Part shown: positions 6,977 to 14,479 of the stretch, piece after piece
Layout of the letters: each line of letters starts with the position of its first letter
How positions within the stretch are numbered: position 1 is the first letter of the stretch
Assembly (NCBI GenBank): GCA_023396555.1
Contig: JAEWWC010000219.1
Coordinates: 1 to 26,440, forward strand
Length of the DNA stretch: 26,440 bases
From: Bacillota bacterium
Lineage (GTDB): Bacteria > Bacillota > Clostridia > Christensenellales > SZUA-584
Direction of reading: 5' to 3'
The notes under the pieces: model-generated
The model's input: the letters and a program-made list of their open reading frames with translations, nothing else
Databases searched by the model: none
What the model was told of the DNA's origin: nothing
Program-made: the position numbers and the translations under genes

Positions 6977-8107
6977 ATGAACCGAAAAAGATCTCTCCTG
7001 TTTCTTCTGCTTTTTGTTTTATTCCTGACACTTCTTTCGTTGGGGTGCAGCAATGACAACAAGCATCCGACTGGAATTACCAAGCCGCCTTCATCACAGC
7101 TTTCGGAAACAACTGAAACTATTTCTTCACCTGCGCCACCGCCGGACGTAACACCAACGCCCATTTCTTCTTTTTTACTAACTCCACCAGTCTCTCAGGC
7201 AGATGAATTGATACAGCATGCGCCTTATCAGATTGGCGACCAAGGCAAGGATGTAGCGTTCATTCAAAACATGCTGATTGAACTTGGCTTTGATCCGGGG
7301 GAAGTCGATGGGGTATACGGAGTGCGGCTTAATCAGGCAATCAAAAACTTTCAGCTTTATATCGGTCTTGATGTTAACGGTATAGCGGGGCAGCAAACAT
7401 TAAGCGCGCTTGTTGAGCGATACGACAGCGCCATTACGACATACAATATTTCTGAGAAACCCCTTGAGGGTCTTAGGATCGGAATCGATCCCGGCCACCA
7501 GCGTCATGCTAATGATGATTTGGAACCAGTTATGCCCAACAGTGATGATCTCAAACCGAAAGTCTCTTCGGGCACCACTGGAAGCTTTACCGGCGTGCCT
7601 GAATATGTTGTAAACCTCCAAGTGGGGCTGAAACTAAAAAAGAACCTCGAAACGCTGGGGGCTGAGGTAATAATGTCTCGAACAACACACGATATCAACA
7701 TTTCAAATGCCGAACGCGCAGAAATGATGAATGAGGCCGATATCGATTGCTGGATCAGAATACATGCCAATGGCACAGACAATCCGGACATTCACGGTAT
7801 GTTTATACTCGTCCCGGAAGAAGGATATATGAATACCGATTCGGACAGTGTTCTGGGAAACAGCGTCACTCTGGCTAAAGCGATACTAAGTCAGGCGGTA
7901 AAAGCCACAGGAGCCAAAGACTTGGGTATAATAAAGAGAACGGATCAATCCGGTTTTGGCTGGTCGTCCGTACCTGTCTGCAACATTGAAATGGGACATA
8001 TGACAAACAAAGAAGAGGATTATCTGCTTGTTTCAGAAATCTATCAAAACAAAATGGCGGATGGAATTTGCAAAGGTTTCCTGAAATATTTCAATCAAAC
8101 TATATAG
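6977..8107 (+). CDS. Lipoprotein N-acetylmuramoyl-L-alanine amidase with peptidoglycan-binding domain
   Basis: A 376-residue secreted cell-wall hydrolase. It has a lipoprotein signal with lipobox LSLGC (Cys24), a Pro/Ser/Thr-rich linker (about 28-72), a PG_binding_1 domain (about 84-147, with GDQGKDVAFIQNML and DGVYG), then an Amidase_3 domain from about 165. The zinc site is His174 (DPGHQ), Glu209 (PEYVVNL), His263 (RIHANG) and catalytic Glu338 (NIEMGHMTN). The gap between His174 and Glu209 is 35 residues, longer than the roughly 15 of CwlD-type enzymes, so there is an insertion of about 20 residues by the active site. The start at 6977 is set by AGGAGG at 6961-6966; the closer ATG at 6970 is out of frame. 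Confidence 0.9.
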   Translation: MNRKRSLLFLLLFVLFLTLLSLGCSNDNKHPTGITKPPSSQLSETTETISSPAPPPDVTPTPISSFLLTPPVSQADELIQHAPYQIGDQGKDVAFIQNMLIELGFDPGEVDGVYGVRLNQAIKNFQLYIGLDVNGIAGQQTLSALVERYDSAITTYNISEKPLEGLRIGIDPGHQRHANDDLEPVMPNSDDLKPKVSSGTTGSFTGVPEYVVNLQVGLKLKKNLETLGAEVIMSRTTHDINISNAERAEMMNEADIDCWIRIHANGTDNPDIHGMFILVPEEGYMNTDSDSVLGNSVTLAKAILSQAVKATGAKDLGIIKRTDQSGFGWSSVPVCNIEMGHMTNKEEDYLLVSEIYQNKMADGICKGFLKYFNQTI

Positions 8108-8183
8108 AGAATGTAAAACATATTTCTTACTCTCAAAAAGGCTCAGTTATTCTCTATTCTCGTTTAATTATCGACTATTCACC

Positions 8184-8212
8184 TTGACAGAGGCCTTTAT
8201 TCAGACTATTAT
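8184..8212 (+). promoter_or_regulatory. Strong promoter of the branched-chain amino acid transport operon
   Basis: Consensus -35 TTGACA (8184-8189), a 17-nt spacer and TATTAT (8207-8212). A second TATAAT-like hexamer follows at about 8219-8224. The leader of about 40 nt ends in a GGGAGGG ribosome binding site. No attenuator or T-box was seen in 8108-8256. Confidence 0.75.
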
Positions 8213-8256
8213 AAGGGCTATAATTCATTTCCAAAAAAACAAGGGAGGGATAACAA

Positions 8257-9495
8257 ATGAAGAGAATTCTTGTCACTGTTCTGGCTGTTTTTATGGTGCT
8301 ATCTCTTTTCACGGCTTGCGCGCCGTCGGCTAATAATACTGCACCGACTAATGCTGTAGAAAGCCCGTCGGAAGAGAGTACAGCTCCCGCCGAGGAAAGC
8401 GCACCCGCAGAAGCACCTGCTGCTGAACCTGTTAAGATTGGTATCAACATGGAGCTGTCCGGTGCAGTAGCTACCTATGGTGAAGATACTGTCGATGGTA
8501 TCGAACTTGCTATCGAAGAGATCAACGCTGCCGGTGGAATAAATGGCGCTCCGGTTGAGTTGGTGAAGTACGACAACAAGTCGGATGCGGCTGAAGCTAC
8601 TACACTGGCGACGAAGCTGATGACGGAAGACAAGGTATTGGCAGTACTGGGACCGGCCACCTCTGGTGCATTCAAGGCTGAAATCCCGGTTGCTATTCAG
8701 AATACTGTTCCTGTCATTTCCGGTTCCGCTACAGCTGATGATGTGACAATTGATGCTTCCGGCGTAAAGGAATATGCGTTCCGAATCTGCTTCAATGACT
8801 CTTATCAGGGAACAGCGATGGCCAATTTTGCGTCTTCCGACTTGTCCAAGACCAAAGCAGTTATCATCAAGGACAGCTCAAGCGACTACAGCAAGGGTCT
8901 GGCTGAAAGCTTTACGGCTGCGTTTACTGCGGCCGGCGGTTCCATCGTATCTGAAGAAGCTTATGTTGCTGGCGATACCGACTTCAATGCGGTTCTGACC
9001 AAGATTAAACCGATGGATTTTGATGTTATCTTTATCCCCGGTTACTATGAAGAAGCTGGCCTTATTATCAAGCAGGCGCGTGCGCTGGGAATCACCGTTC
9101 CCGTTCTGGGCGCTGACGGTTTCGATTCTCCGGTTTTGGCGGAGCTTGCTGGCGCGGATGCGGCAAATGACGTGTATTTTTCAAACCACTATTCTTCGCT
9201 TGATCAGGATCCCGTTGTGCAGGATTTTATTGCCGGTTTCAAGGCTAAGTACAATGAAGATCCTAACGCGTTCAACGCGCTTGGATATGACCTTGCAAAG
9301 TTCGCCTGCGACGGAATCGGACGTGCTACCGAGAAAACAGGCGCAGGTGTTAAAGATGCTCTTGCAGCTACAAAGGACTTCGTTGGTGTAACGGGAACCT
9401 TCAGTGTGGGTGAGGATCACAACCCGATCAAGGCTCTTGTGGTTATCGAAATGCAGGGCGGCCAGCAGGTCAGCAGTGTGCGTGCTGGAGCTTAA
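8257..9495 (+). CDS. livJ: Branched-chain amino acid ABC transporter, substrate-binding lipoprotein
   Basis: A 412-residue periplasmic-type binding protein of the Peripla_BP_6 (LivJ/LivK) family, anchored outside the membrane. The signal peptide has lipobox LFTAC (Cys21), followed by a low-complexity Ala/Glu/Pro/Ser linker to about residue 66. The mature fold starts with VKIGINMELSGAVATYGED and continues through typical blocks such as INAAGGINGAPVELV, VLAVLGPATSG and the C-terminal GVTGTFSVGEDHNPIK. Substrate is probably leucine, isoleucine or valine, from family and operon. It is first in the operon and is followed by a strong hairpin that would raise its level over the downstream membrane genes. 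The symbol is given by function, not strain-specific orthology. Confidence 0.92.
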   Translation: MKRILVTVLAVFMVLSLFTACAPSANNTAPTNAVESPSEESTAPAEESAPAEAPAAEPVKIGINMELSGAVATYGEDTVDGIELAIEEINAAGGINGAPVELVKYDNKSDAAEATTLATKLMTEDKVLAVLGPATSGAFKAEIPVAIQNTVPVISGSATADDVTIDASGVKEYAFRICFNDSYQGTAMANFASSDLSKTKAVIIKDSSSDYSKGLAESFTAAFTAAGGSIVSEEAYVAGDTDFNAVLTKIKPMDFDVIFIPGYYEEAGLIIKQARALGITVPVLGADGFDSPVLAELAGADAANDVYFSNHYSSLDQDPVVQDFIAGFKAKYNEDPNAFNALGYDLAKFACDGIGRATEKTGAGVKDALAATKDFVGVTGTFSVGEDHNPIKALVVIEMQGGQQVSSVRAGA

Positions 9496-9512
9496 TTAAT
9501 TAACACATTGAG

Positions 9513-9546
9513 AGTGAGGGCCAGATGGCCCTCACTTTTATGTTTT
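9513..9546 (+). terminator. Hairpin after livJ, intrinsic (probably partial) terminator
   Basis: AGTGAGGGCC (9513-9522) and GGCCCTCACT (9527-9536) form a perfect 10-bp stem with a 4-nt AGAT loop, followed by TTTTATGTTTT. It separates the binding protein from the permease genes. Confidence 0.9.
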
Positions 9547-9624
9547 GCTCTTAAACTTAATATATTTGTTCGTATCAGAATACTATTCTTCCATAAAAAA
9601 ACGTATACCATCATAACAATTTTG

Positions 9625-9633
9625 TGGTATGAT
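9625..9633 (+). promoter_or_regulatory. Possible extended -10 promoter before livH
   Basis: TGGTATGAT gives an extended -10 (TGn plus TATGAT at 9628-9633). The -35 region 17 nt upstream is poor. An inverted repeat ATACCA (9605-9610) / TGGTAT (9625-9630) overlaps the -10. It would allow permease transcription independent of readthrough. Confidence 0.35.
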
Positions 9634-9710
9634 GCAAAAGTAAATTAGTGATTAATCCATTCCTGTTTTCGTCTGAAATATGACGGCTGGAAGCGAAAGA
9701 GGGGAAGCTT

Positions 9711-10595
9711 TTGGAACAATTTCTGCAACAGCTCATCAATGGTATATCGCTGGGCAGTACTTATGCGCTTATTGCGTTGGGCTACACCATGGTTTACGGC
9801 ATTATAAAGCTTATTAACTTTGCCCACTGCGATATCTATATGATAGGAGCTTACATCGGTTTTTACTGCCTGACTGTTTTTAATCTGGGTTTTGTACCTT
9901 CTTTAATTATCTCGATGGGGCTTTGTACGGTTTTGGGGGTTACTATAGAAAAAATAGCGTACAAACCACTGCGCAACTCATCCCGTATTGCTGTGTTAAT
10001 TACAGCAATCGGTGTCTCGCTTTTCCTTGAATACGGTATGGTTTTCCTTGTTGGAGCCGGCGTGAAATCTTACCCCACAACCACTGGTTTGCTGGCTGAA
10101 CAGTTAAAAATGGGTGATATTACCATATCGATGATGCAGATTATCATTGTCGGAGTTTCTGTGCTGCTCATGATCTTGCTCCAGTTCATAGTAAAGAATA
10201 CAAAGATGGGTAAGGCGATGCGAGCCGTGTCCCAAGACGCAGATGCTGCCCGCCTGATGGGAATTAACGTAGATGCGACTATATCATTTACGTTCATGCT
10301 TGGTTCCGCTTTTGCAGGTGCGGCAGGTGTTATGGTGGGTATGTATTATATATCTATTAAACCGCTAATGGGCTATCTGCCCGGCATCAAAGCATTTGTC
10401 GCTGCTGTTTTTGGTGGCATTGGCAGTATCCCCGGGGCTATGATAGGCGGTTACTTCATCGGTCTTGTTGAAGTTATGGTTTCAGGCTATATCAACTCCA
10501 TGTATAAGGATGCAGTCGTATTTGCAATACTGATTCTGATTCTGATAATCAAGCCGACGGGCCTTATGGGCAGAGCCGTTAGGGAGAAGGTGTGA
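9711..10595 (+). CDS. livH: Branched-chain amino acid ABC transporter permease LivH
   Basis: A 294-residue integral membrane protein of the LivH family (BPD_transp_2). It opens with QQLINGISLGSTYALIALGYT and YGIIKLINFAHCD, the hallmark LivH N-terminus. It also has the cytoplasmic loop facing the ATPases, TKMGKAMRAVSQDADAARLM (about 164-183), containing an EAA-like coupling helix, and the late GIKAFVAAVFGGIGSIPGA segment. It forms the translocation pore with LivM. TTG start at 9711, set by GAGGGGAAG just upstream. The stop TGA overlaps the GTG start of livM (GTGA at 10592-10595), indicating translational coupling. Confidence 0.93.
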   Translation: MEQFLQQLINGISLGSTYALIALGYTMVYGIIKLINFAHCDIYMIGAYIGFYCLTVFNLGFVPSLIISMGLCTVLGVTIEKIAYKPLRNSSRIAVLITAIGVSLFLEYGMVFLVGAGVKSYPTTTGLLAEQLKMGDITISMMQIIIVGVSVLLMILLQFIVKNTKMGKAMRAVSQDADAARLMGINVDATISFTFMLGSAFAGAAGVMVGMYYISIKPLMGYLPGIKAFVAAVFGGIGSIPGAMIGGYFIGLVEVMVSGYINSMYKDAVVFAILILILIIKPTGLMGRAVREKV

Positions 10596-11593
10596 GAATG
10601 GATACAAAGGTTCAGAAACAAGGTTTCCTCGCCCGCCATTCGGCTTTGCGCAAGTTAATCTATGTGATCGCCATTTTTGTAATAATTCAGGGTTTGATCA
10701 TGTTGGGCGTTATTTCACCGTATTTGCAGGATACGCTCATGACCATTTGTATCAACATCGTCCTTGCGGTGAGCCTTAACCTTATTACTGGTTTTACCGG
10801 TCAGTTTTCTCTCGGACATGCTGGTTTTATGTCTATTGGTGCATACACCTGCGCCCTGATCATTATGCGCTTGCCTACAGTTGTTGGATTTCTCATCAGT
10901 ATTCCGGCTGCAATTCTGCTTGCAGGTATTGTCGGGCTGCTGGTAGGTTTGCCTACACTGCGACTGCGCGGTGATTATCTTGCAATTGCAACCTTAGGTT
11001 TTGCTGAGATCATACGAATTATCTTTGTCAATCTGGACGATTTGACCAACGGTGCAGCTGGATTAAGCGGTATTCCAAGACTTGTTAATTGGCCGTGGAT
11101 GTTCTTTTTTACAGCTGGTACTGTACTCCTCATAGCACATTTTCTAAAGTCTTCACATGGCCGTGCATGTATTTCTATACGCGAAGATGAGATCGCATCG
11201 GAAACGATGGGTGTAGGAGCAACACGTTATAAGGTGACAGCTTTTATTATCGGTGCTTGCTTTGCCGGGGTAGCAGGAGCTCTTTACGCATCATACTTCT
11301 ATGTTATCAAACCTGAGACGTTCGGTTTTATGAAGTCTATCGATATACTCATCATCGTTGTGTTCGGTGGCCTTGGCAGTCTGTCGGGTTCCATTTTGGC
11401 GGCTGTTGTATTGGCTGTCATCTCAACACTTCTCCAATCTTTCGCCGACATCCGTATGGTTCTCTACGCATTGATGCTGATCATCATTATGATATTCAGG
11501 CCACAGGGGCTGATGGGTTCAAAAGAAGTCTCTGTCGCTCTGTTTAAGAAGATTGGCAAAAGCCTTTCATTCAATAAAAAGGAGAGAGGTTGA
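10592..11593 (+). CDS. livM: Branched-chain amino acid ABC transporter permease LivM
   Basis: A 333-residue integral membrane permease, partner of LivH. Family blocks are AVSLNLITGFTGQFSLGHAGF (split at residues about 59-79), LPTLRLRGDYLAIATLGFAEI, the coupling loop SSHGRACISIREDEIASETMG, and the C-terminal VVFGGLGSLSGSILAA. It starts at GTG 10592 in a 4-bp overlap with livH; an ATG two codons later (10598) is an alternative. It is followed after 3 nt by livG. The tail after the last membrane segment is basic and cytosolic. Confidence 0.93.
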   Translation: MRMDTKVQKQGFLARHSALRKLIYVIAIFVIIQGLIMLGVISPYLQDTLMTICINIVLAVSLNLITGFTGQFSLGHAGFMSIGAYTCALIIMRLPTVVGFLISIPAAILLAGIVGLLVGLPTLRLRGDYLAIATLGFAEIIRIIFVNLDDLTNGAAGLSGIPRLVNWPWMFFFTAGTVLLIAHFLKSSHGRACISIREDEIASETMGVGATRYKVTAFIIGACFAGVAGALYASYFYVIKPETFGFMKSIDILIIVVFGGLGSLSGSILAAVVLAVISTLLQSFADIRMVLYALMLIIIMIFRPQGLMGSKEVSVALFKKIGKSLSFNKKERG

Positions 11594-11596
11594 GCG

Positions 11597-12382
11597 ATGT
11601 CGATATTAAACGTATCAAAACTAACCAAAACCTTCGGCGGTCTGACAGCTGTTTCAGATGTAAACATAGATATTGATAAGGGTGAGCTTGTCGGTTTGAT
11701 TGGCCCCAACGGCGCCGGAAAAACGACTGTATTCAATTTGCTCACGGGTATTTATGAACCCACAACGGGGCAGATCGCGTTTACTCGCGACGGTACTCAA
11801 AAGCAGCTCGGCGGGCTTCGTCCGGATATGATCAGTAAAGCCGGGCTGGCGCGTACATTCCAGAATATACGTTTATTTAAAGAGTTATCTGTTCTCGATA
11901 ATGTTCGGATAGCCATGCATCAAAATATCCGGTATGGTCTCCTTTCCAGTTTCCTGCATCTTCCGTCCTACATACGTGAAGAGAACAGATTAAAAGATGA
12001 AAGCCTTGCGCTTCTGGATATCTTTAGTTTGGCTGCCAAGCAGGATGAGAAGGCCAGCAATCTTCCTTATGGCGAACAGCGCCGTCTCGAGATTGTCCGT
12101 GCTCTTGCCACAAAACCGGAGCTTTTGCTTCTGGACGAACCGGCTGCAGGCATGAACCCTGCGGAGACGGCACAGCTTACTGCCACCATCGCTCAGATCA
12201 GGGAGCAGTTCGGCCTGACCATACTGCTCATCGAGCACGACATGTCTGTGGTTATGACGATTTGCGAGCGTATTTACGTGATGGACTACGGCAAAATCAT
12301 TGCGCACGGTACGCCCGAAGAGATCAAGACAAATCCACGCGTCATTGAAGCTTATCTGGGAGAGGATGTAAGCAATGCTTGA
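11597..12382 (+). CDS. livG: Branched-chain amino acid ABC transporter ATPase LivG
   Basis: A 261-residue ABC ATPase. Walker A GPNGAGKT (36-43), Q-loop Gln89 in RTFQNIRLF, variant signature PYGEQ (157-161, with Tyr-Gly-Glu-Gln in place of SGGQ, normal for LivG), Walker B LLLLDEP (176-182), and switch His214 in LIEHDM. The MNP after the D-loop and the C-terminal VIEAYLGED are typical of the BCA_ABC_TP_C group. It energises transport with LivF. It starts at ATG after GAGAGG and overlaps livF by 8 bp. Confidence 0.95.
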   Translation: MSILNVSKLTKTFGGLTAVSDVNIDIDKGELVGLIGPNGAGKTTVFNLLTGIYEPTTGQIAFTRDGTQKQLGGLRPDMISKAGLARTFQNIRLFKELSVLDNVRIAMHQNIRYGLLSSFLHLPSYIREENRLKDESLALLDIFSLAAKQDEKASNLPYGEQRRLEIVRALATKPELLLLDEPAAGMNPAETAQLTATIAQIREQFGLTILLIEHDMSVVMTICERIYVMDYGKIIAHGTPEEIKTNPRVIEAYLGEDVSNA

Positions 12383-13079
12383 AATTAATGATATTCATGT
12401 GCACTTCGGTGTTATTCACGCCTTGAAAGGAATATCCTTCACGGTCAACGACGGCGAAATTGTAACGCTGATTGGCGCGAACGGCGCCGGCAAAACAACA
12501 ACGCTGCATACCGCGTCGGGCATAAAGAAACCCACAAGCGGCAACATTAAACTGGACGGCAAGGACATCACCAACACATCGGCGCAGGAGCGGGTACGTC
12601 TTGGCATATCGCAGTCTCCTGAGGGCCGCCGCGTGTTTTCTACATTGACGGTGCTGGAAAATCTGGAACTGGGCGCATTCCTTCGCAAGGACAAAGTGGG
12701 TATTGCACAGGACCTTGAACGGGTATACGAGCGTTTCCCTCGATTGGCGGACAGGCGCAAACAGGCCGCCGGTACGCTTTCCGGCGGAGAGCAGCAGATG
12801 CTGGCGATGGGACGCGCTTTAATGAGCCGCCCGAAAATTTTGTTTCTTGATGAACCCTCCATGGGCTTGTCTCCACTGCTGGTGCTGGAGATATTCAACA
12901 TCATAAGGGACATCAACGAGTCCGGCACCACGATACTTCTGGTCGAGCAGAATGCGCGTATGGCCCTCCAAATCGCTCATCGCGCTTATGTGTTGGAAAC
13001 TGGCTCCATAGTACTCTCTGGAACAGGGGCCGAGCTTATGAACAGCGAGGAGATCAAAAAAGCCTATTTGGGAGGTTAA
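12375..13079 (+). CDS. livF: Branched-chain amino acid ABC transporter ATPase LivF
   Basis: A 234-residue ABC ATPase. Walker A GANGAGKT (34-41), signature LSGGEQ (135-140), Walker B ILFLDEP (155-161). The usual switch histidine is replaced by Gln192 in VEQNA, as is usual in LivF, so the LivG/LivF pair has one canonical and one variant H-loop. The block SPEGRRVFSTLTVLENLELG is characteristic of LivF. It ends in KKAYLGG and is followed after 5 nt by the CBS-ACT gene, which continues the operon. Confidence 0.95.
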   Translation: MLEINDIHVHFGVIHALKGISFTVNDGEIVTLIGANGAGKTTTLHTASGIKKPTSGNIKLDGKDITNTSAQERVRLGISQSPEGRRVFSTLTVLENLELGAFLRKDKVGIAQDLERVYERFPRLADRRKQAAGTLSGGEQQMLAMGRALMSRPKILFLDEPSMGLSPLLVLEIFNIIRDINESGTTILLVEQNARMALQIAHRAYVLETGSIVLSGTGAELMNSEEIKKAYLGG

Positions 13080-13084
13080 TTAAA

Positions 13085-13726
13085 ATGTTTGTCCGAAACA
13101 AAATGACGACGAATCCGTTTATCATTTCTCCCGACAGCACGATACCTGACGCTCATGAGGTCATGACAAAAAACAACATCAAGCGTTTGCCTGTTGTTAA
13201 AAATGGCGTTCTGGTTGGTGTGGTGTCCAGAGAGGATATCGCTCAGGCTTCACCATCAAAGGCAACAAGTTTCAGTGTGGGTGAGCTGACCTATCTATTA
13301 GCACGCACCAAGATCAGTCAGGTGATGAAGAAAGACCCGGTGACGATCGGCCCGGACGCCCTGCTTGAAGAAGCCGCTATTAAAATGCGGAGCAACGAAG
13401 TCGGTTTTCTGCCCGTTATCAATGCCGGTCAAGTTGTAGGCATCATCACCGAAAGTAATATATTTGATGCCTTCATCGAACTTTTAGGTTTCCGTGATCC
13501 GGGCACAAGGCTGACACTCGAAGTTGATGATGTTCCCGGCGTCCTGGCTTCTCTGGCTGGTATATTCGCGGAATATGGTGCCAACATAACCCATATCGCC
13601 GTTTACAGCGGATCCAGCGGCAAGAGCGCGGTGGTGGTTGGAACTCACTCATTCAACACTGAAGGCATTGAAAAATCAATGGATGCTAAAGGTTTTAAAA
13701 TAATATACAAACTGCAAAACAAATAG
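13085..13726 (+). CDS. CBS-CBS-ACT domain sensor protein (AcuB-like)
   Basis: A 213-residue cytosolic protein with two CBS domains (about residues 3-58 and 77-135), which in the family bind adenine nucleotides, and a C-terminal ACT domain (about 142-210, beginning TRLTLEVDDVPGVLASLAGIFAE) of a type that usually binds amino acids. Architecture and opening MFVRNKMTTNP resemble AcuB, the acetoin utilisation protein, but no acetoin genes are present. It lies 5 nt after livF and before the operon terminator, so it is co-transcribed with the transporter. I infer that it reports amino-acid and energy status for this operon or transporter; no evidence beyond context. Confidence 0.85.
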   Translation: MFVRNKMTTNPFIISPDSTIPDAHEVMTKNNIKRLPVVKNGVLVGVVSREDIAQASPSKATSFSVGELTYLLARTKISQVMKKDPVTIGPDALLEEAAIKMRSNEVGFLPVINAGQVVGIITESNIFDAFIELLGFRDPGTRLTLEVDDVPGVLASLAGIFAEYGANITHIAVYSGSSGKSAVVVGTHSFNTEGIEKSMDAKGFKIIYKLQNK

Positions 13727-13741
13727 ATTCATATTTAAAGG

Positions 13742-13769
13742 CACGCGGTGATTGAACTGCGTGTTTTTT
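13742..13769 (+). terminator. Intrinsic terminator ending the liv operon
   Basis: CACGCGG (13742-13748) pairs with CTGCGTG (13757-13763), including one G-T pair, around an 8-nt loop, followed by TTTTTT. Confidence 0.85.
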
Positions 13770-13824
13770 GTTTGGCAGTTTTGGAAAGTAATGGTTAATT
13801 CCAAGCTTTTGTCATGGTATATGC

Positions 13825-13852
13825 TTGAACATATTTGGCAATATGATATTAT
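13825..13852 (+). promoter_or_regulatory. Promoter of mscL
   Basis: TTGAAC (13825-13830), a 16-nt spacer, TATTAT (13847-13852), about 68 nt before the GTG start. Confidence 0.55.
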
Positions 13853-13919
13853 ATTCATAATCATTATTTACATTAACCATCGAATATAAGTCTGTTAATT
13901 AAAAGGAGTGTGGCCTTAA

Positions 13920-14303
13920 GTGATTAAGGAATTCAAAGCTTTTATTTCGAGAGGCAATGTGATCGATTTGGCTGTCGGCATCATCATTGGTGGTGCTTTT
14001 GGAAAGATAGTATCTTCTTTGGTTGGAGATATTATTATGCCATTTATTGGCATAATCTTTGGTGGCCTTGATTTTACATCATTAGGCATCAAAGTCGGTG
14101 AAGAAACGATCGCTTATGGCTCCTTCATTCAAAGTGTTGTTGACTTTTTCATTATCTCCCTATGTATTTTCTTCTTGATTAAGCTCATCAATAGATTCCG
14201 CAAAAAGAAAGAAGAAGAGCCAGCTAAAGCCCCTGAGCCGCCTGCGCCTTCCAACGAGGAATTGCTGCTAACCGAGATAAGGGATATACTTAAGAATAAA
14301 TAA
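13920..14303 (+). CDS. mscL: Large-conductance mechanosensitive channel MscL
   Basis: A 127-residue channel that opens under membrane tension and releases solutes on osmotic downshock. The N-terminus IKEFKAFISRGNVIDLAVGIIIGGAFGKIV (split here, residues 2-31) contains the amphipathic S1 helix and the gate of TM1; TM2 is about residues 70-92 (FIQSVVDFFIISLCIFFLI). The charged C-terminal bundle ends EELLLTEIRDILK. Length is normal for the family. GTG start, with AAGGAG 11 nt upstream. Monocistronic, with its own promoter and terminator. Confidence 0.96.
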   Translation: MIKEFKAFISRGNVIDLAVGIIIGGAFGKIVSSLVGDIIMPFIGIIFGGLDFTSLGIKVGEETIAYGSFIQSVVDFFIISLCIFFLIKLINRFRKKKEEEPAKAPEPPAPSNEELLLTEIRDILKNK

Positions 14304-14317
14304 ACAGATAGACATGA

Positions 14318-14351
14318 GGCGCACTAACAAATCAGGGGAGTGTGCCTTTTT
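14318..14351 (+). terminator. Intrinsic terminator after mscL
   Basis: GGCGCAC (14318-14324) pairs with GTGTGCC (14340-14346), with one G-T pair, followed by TTTTT. Confidence 0.8.
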
Positions 14352-14400
14352 AAATACAATTATGACACATGAGACGGTTCATTTGAGTAATAAATAAAGC

Positions 14401-14429
14401 TTGACGGCTGCCAGCATAAATGCTAAATT
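14401..14429 (+). promoter_or_regulatory. Promoter of the MFS gene, with palindrome in the spacer
   Basis: TTGACG (14401-14406), a 17-nt spacer, TAAATT (14424-14429). The spacer contains the palindrome AGCATAAATGCT (14413-14424), which touches the -10 and could be an operator. Confidence 0.5.
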
Positions 14430-14479
14430 TTCAATACACTGCCGAAAAACACTGTCATGTGAATGAATAGGGGCGGACA

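Noticed and set aside
8106..8157. AGAGAAT/ATTCTCT inverted repeat as terminator of the lipoprotein amidase gene
   Set aside because: Seven bases separated by a long loop and without a following T-tract; not a convincing terminator.
12416..12931. 171-codon open frame antisense to livF
   Set aside because: Ser/Arg-rich shadow of an unmistakable ABC ATPase gene with no ribosome binding site.
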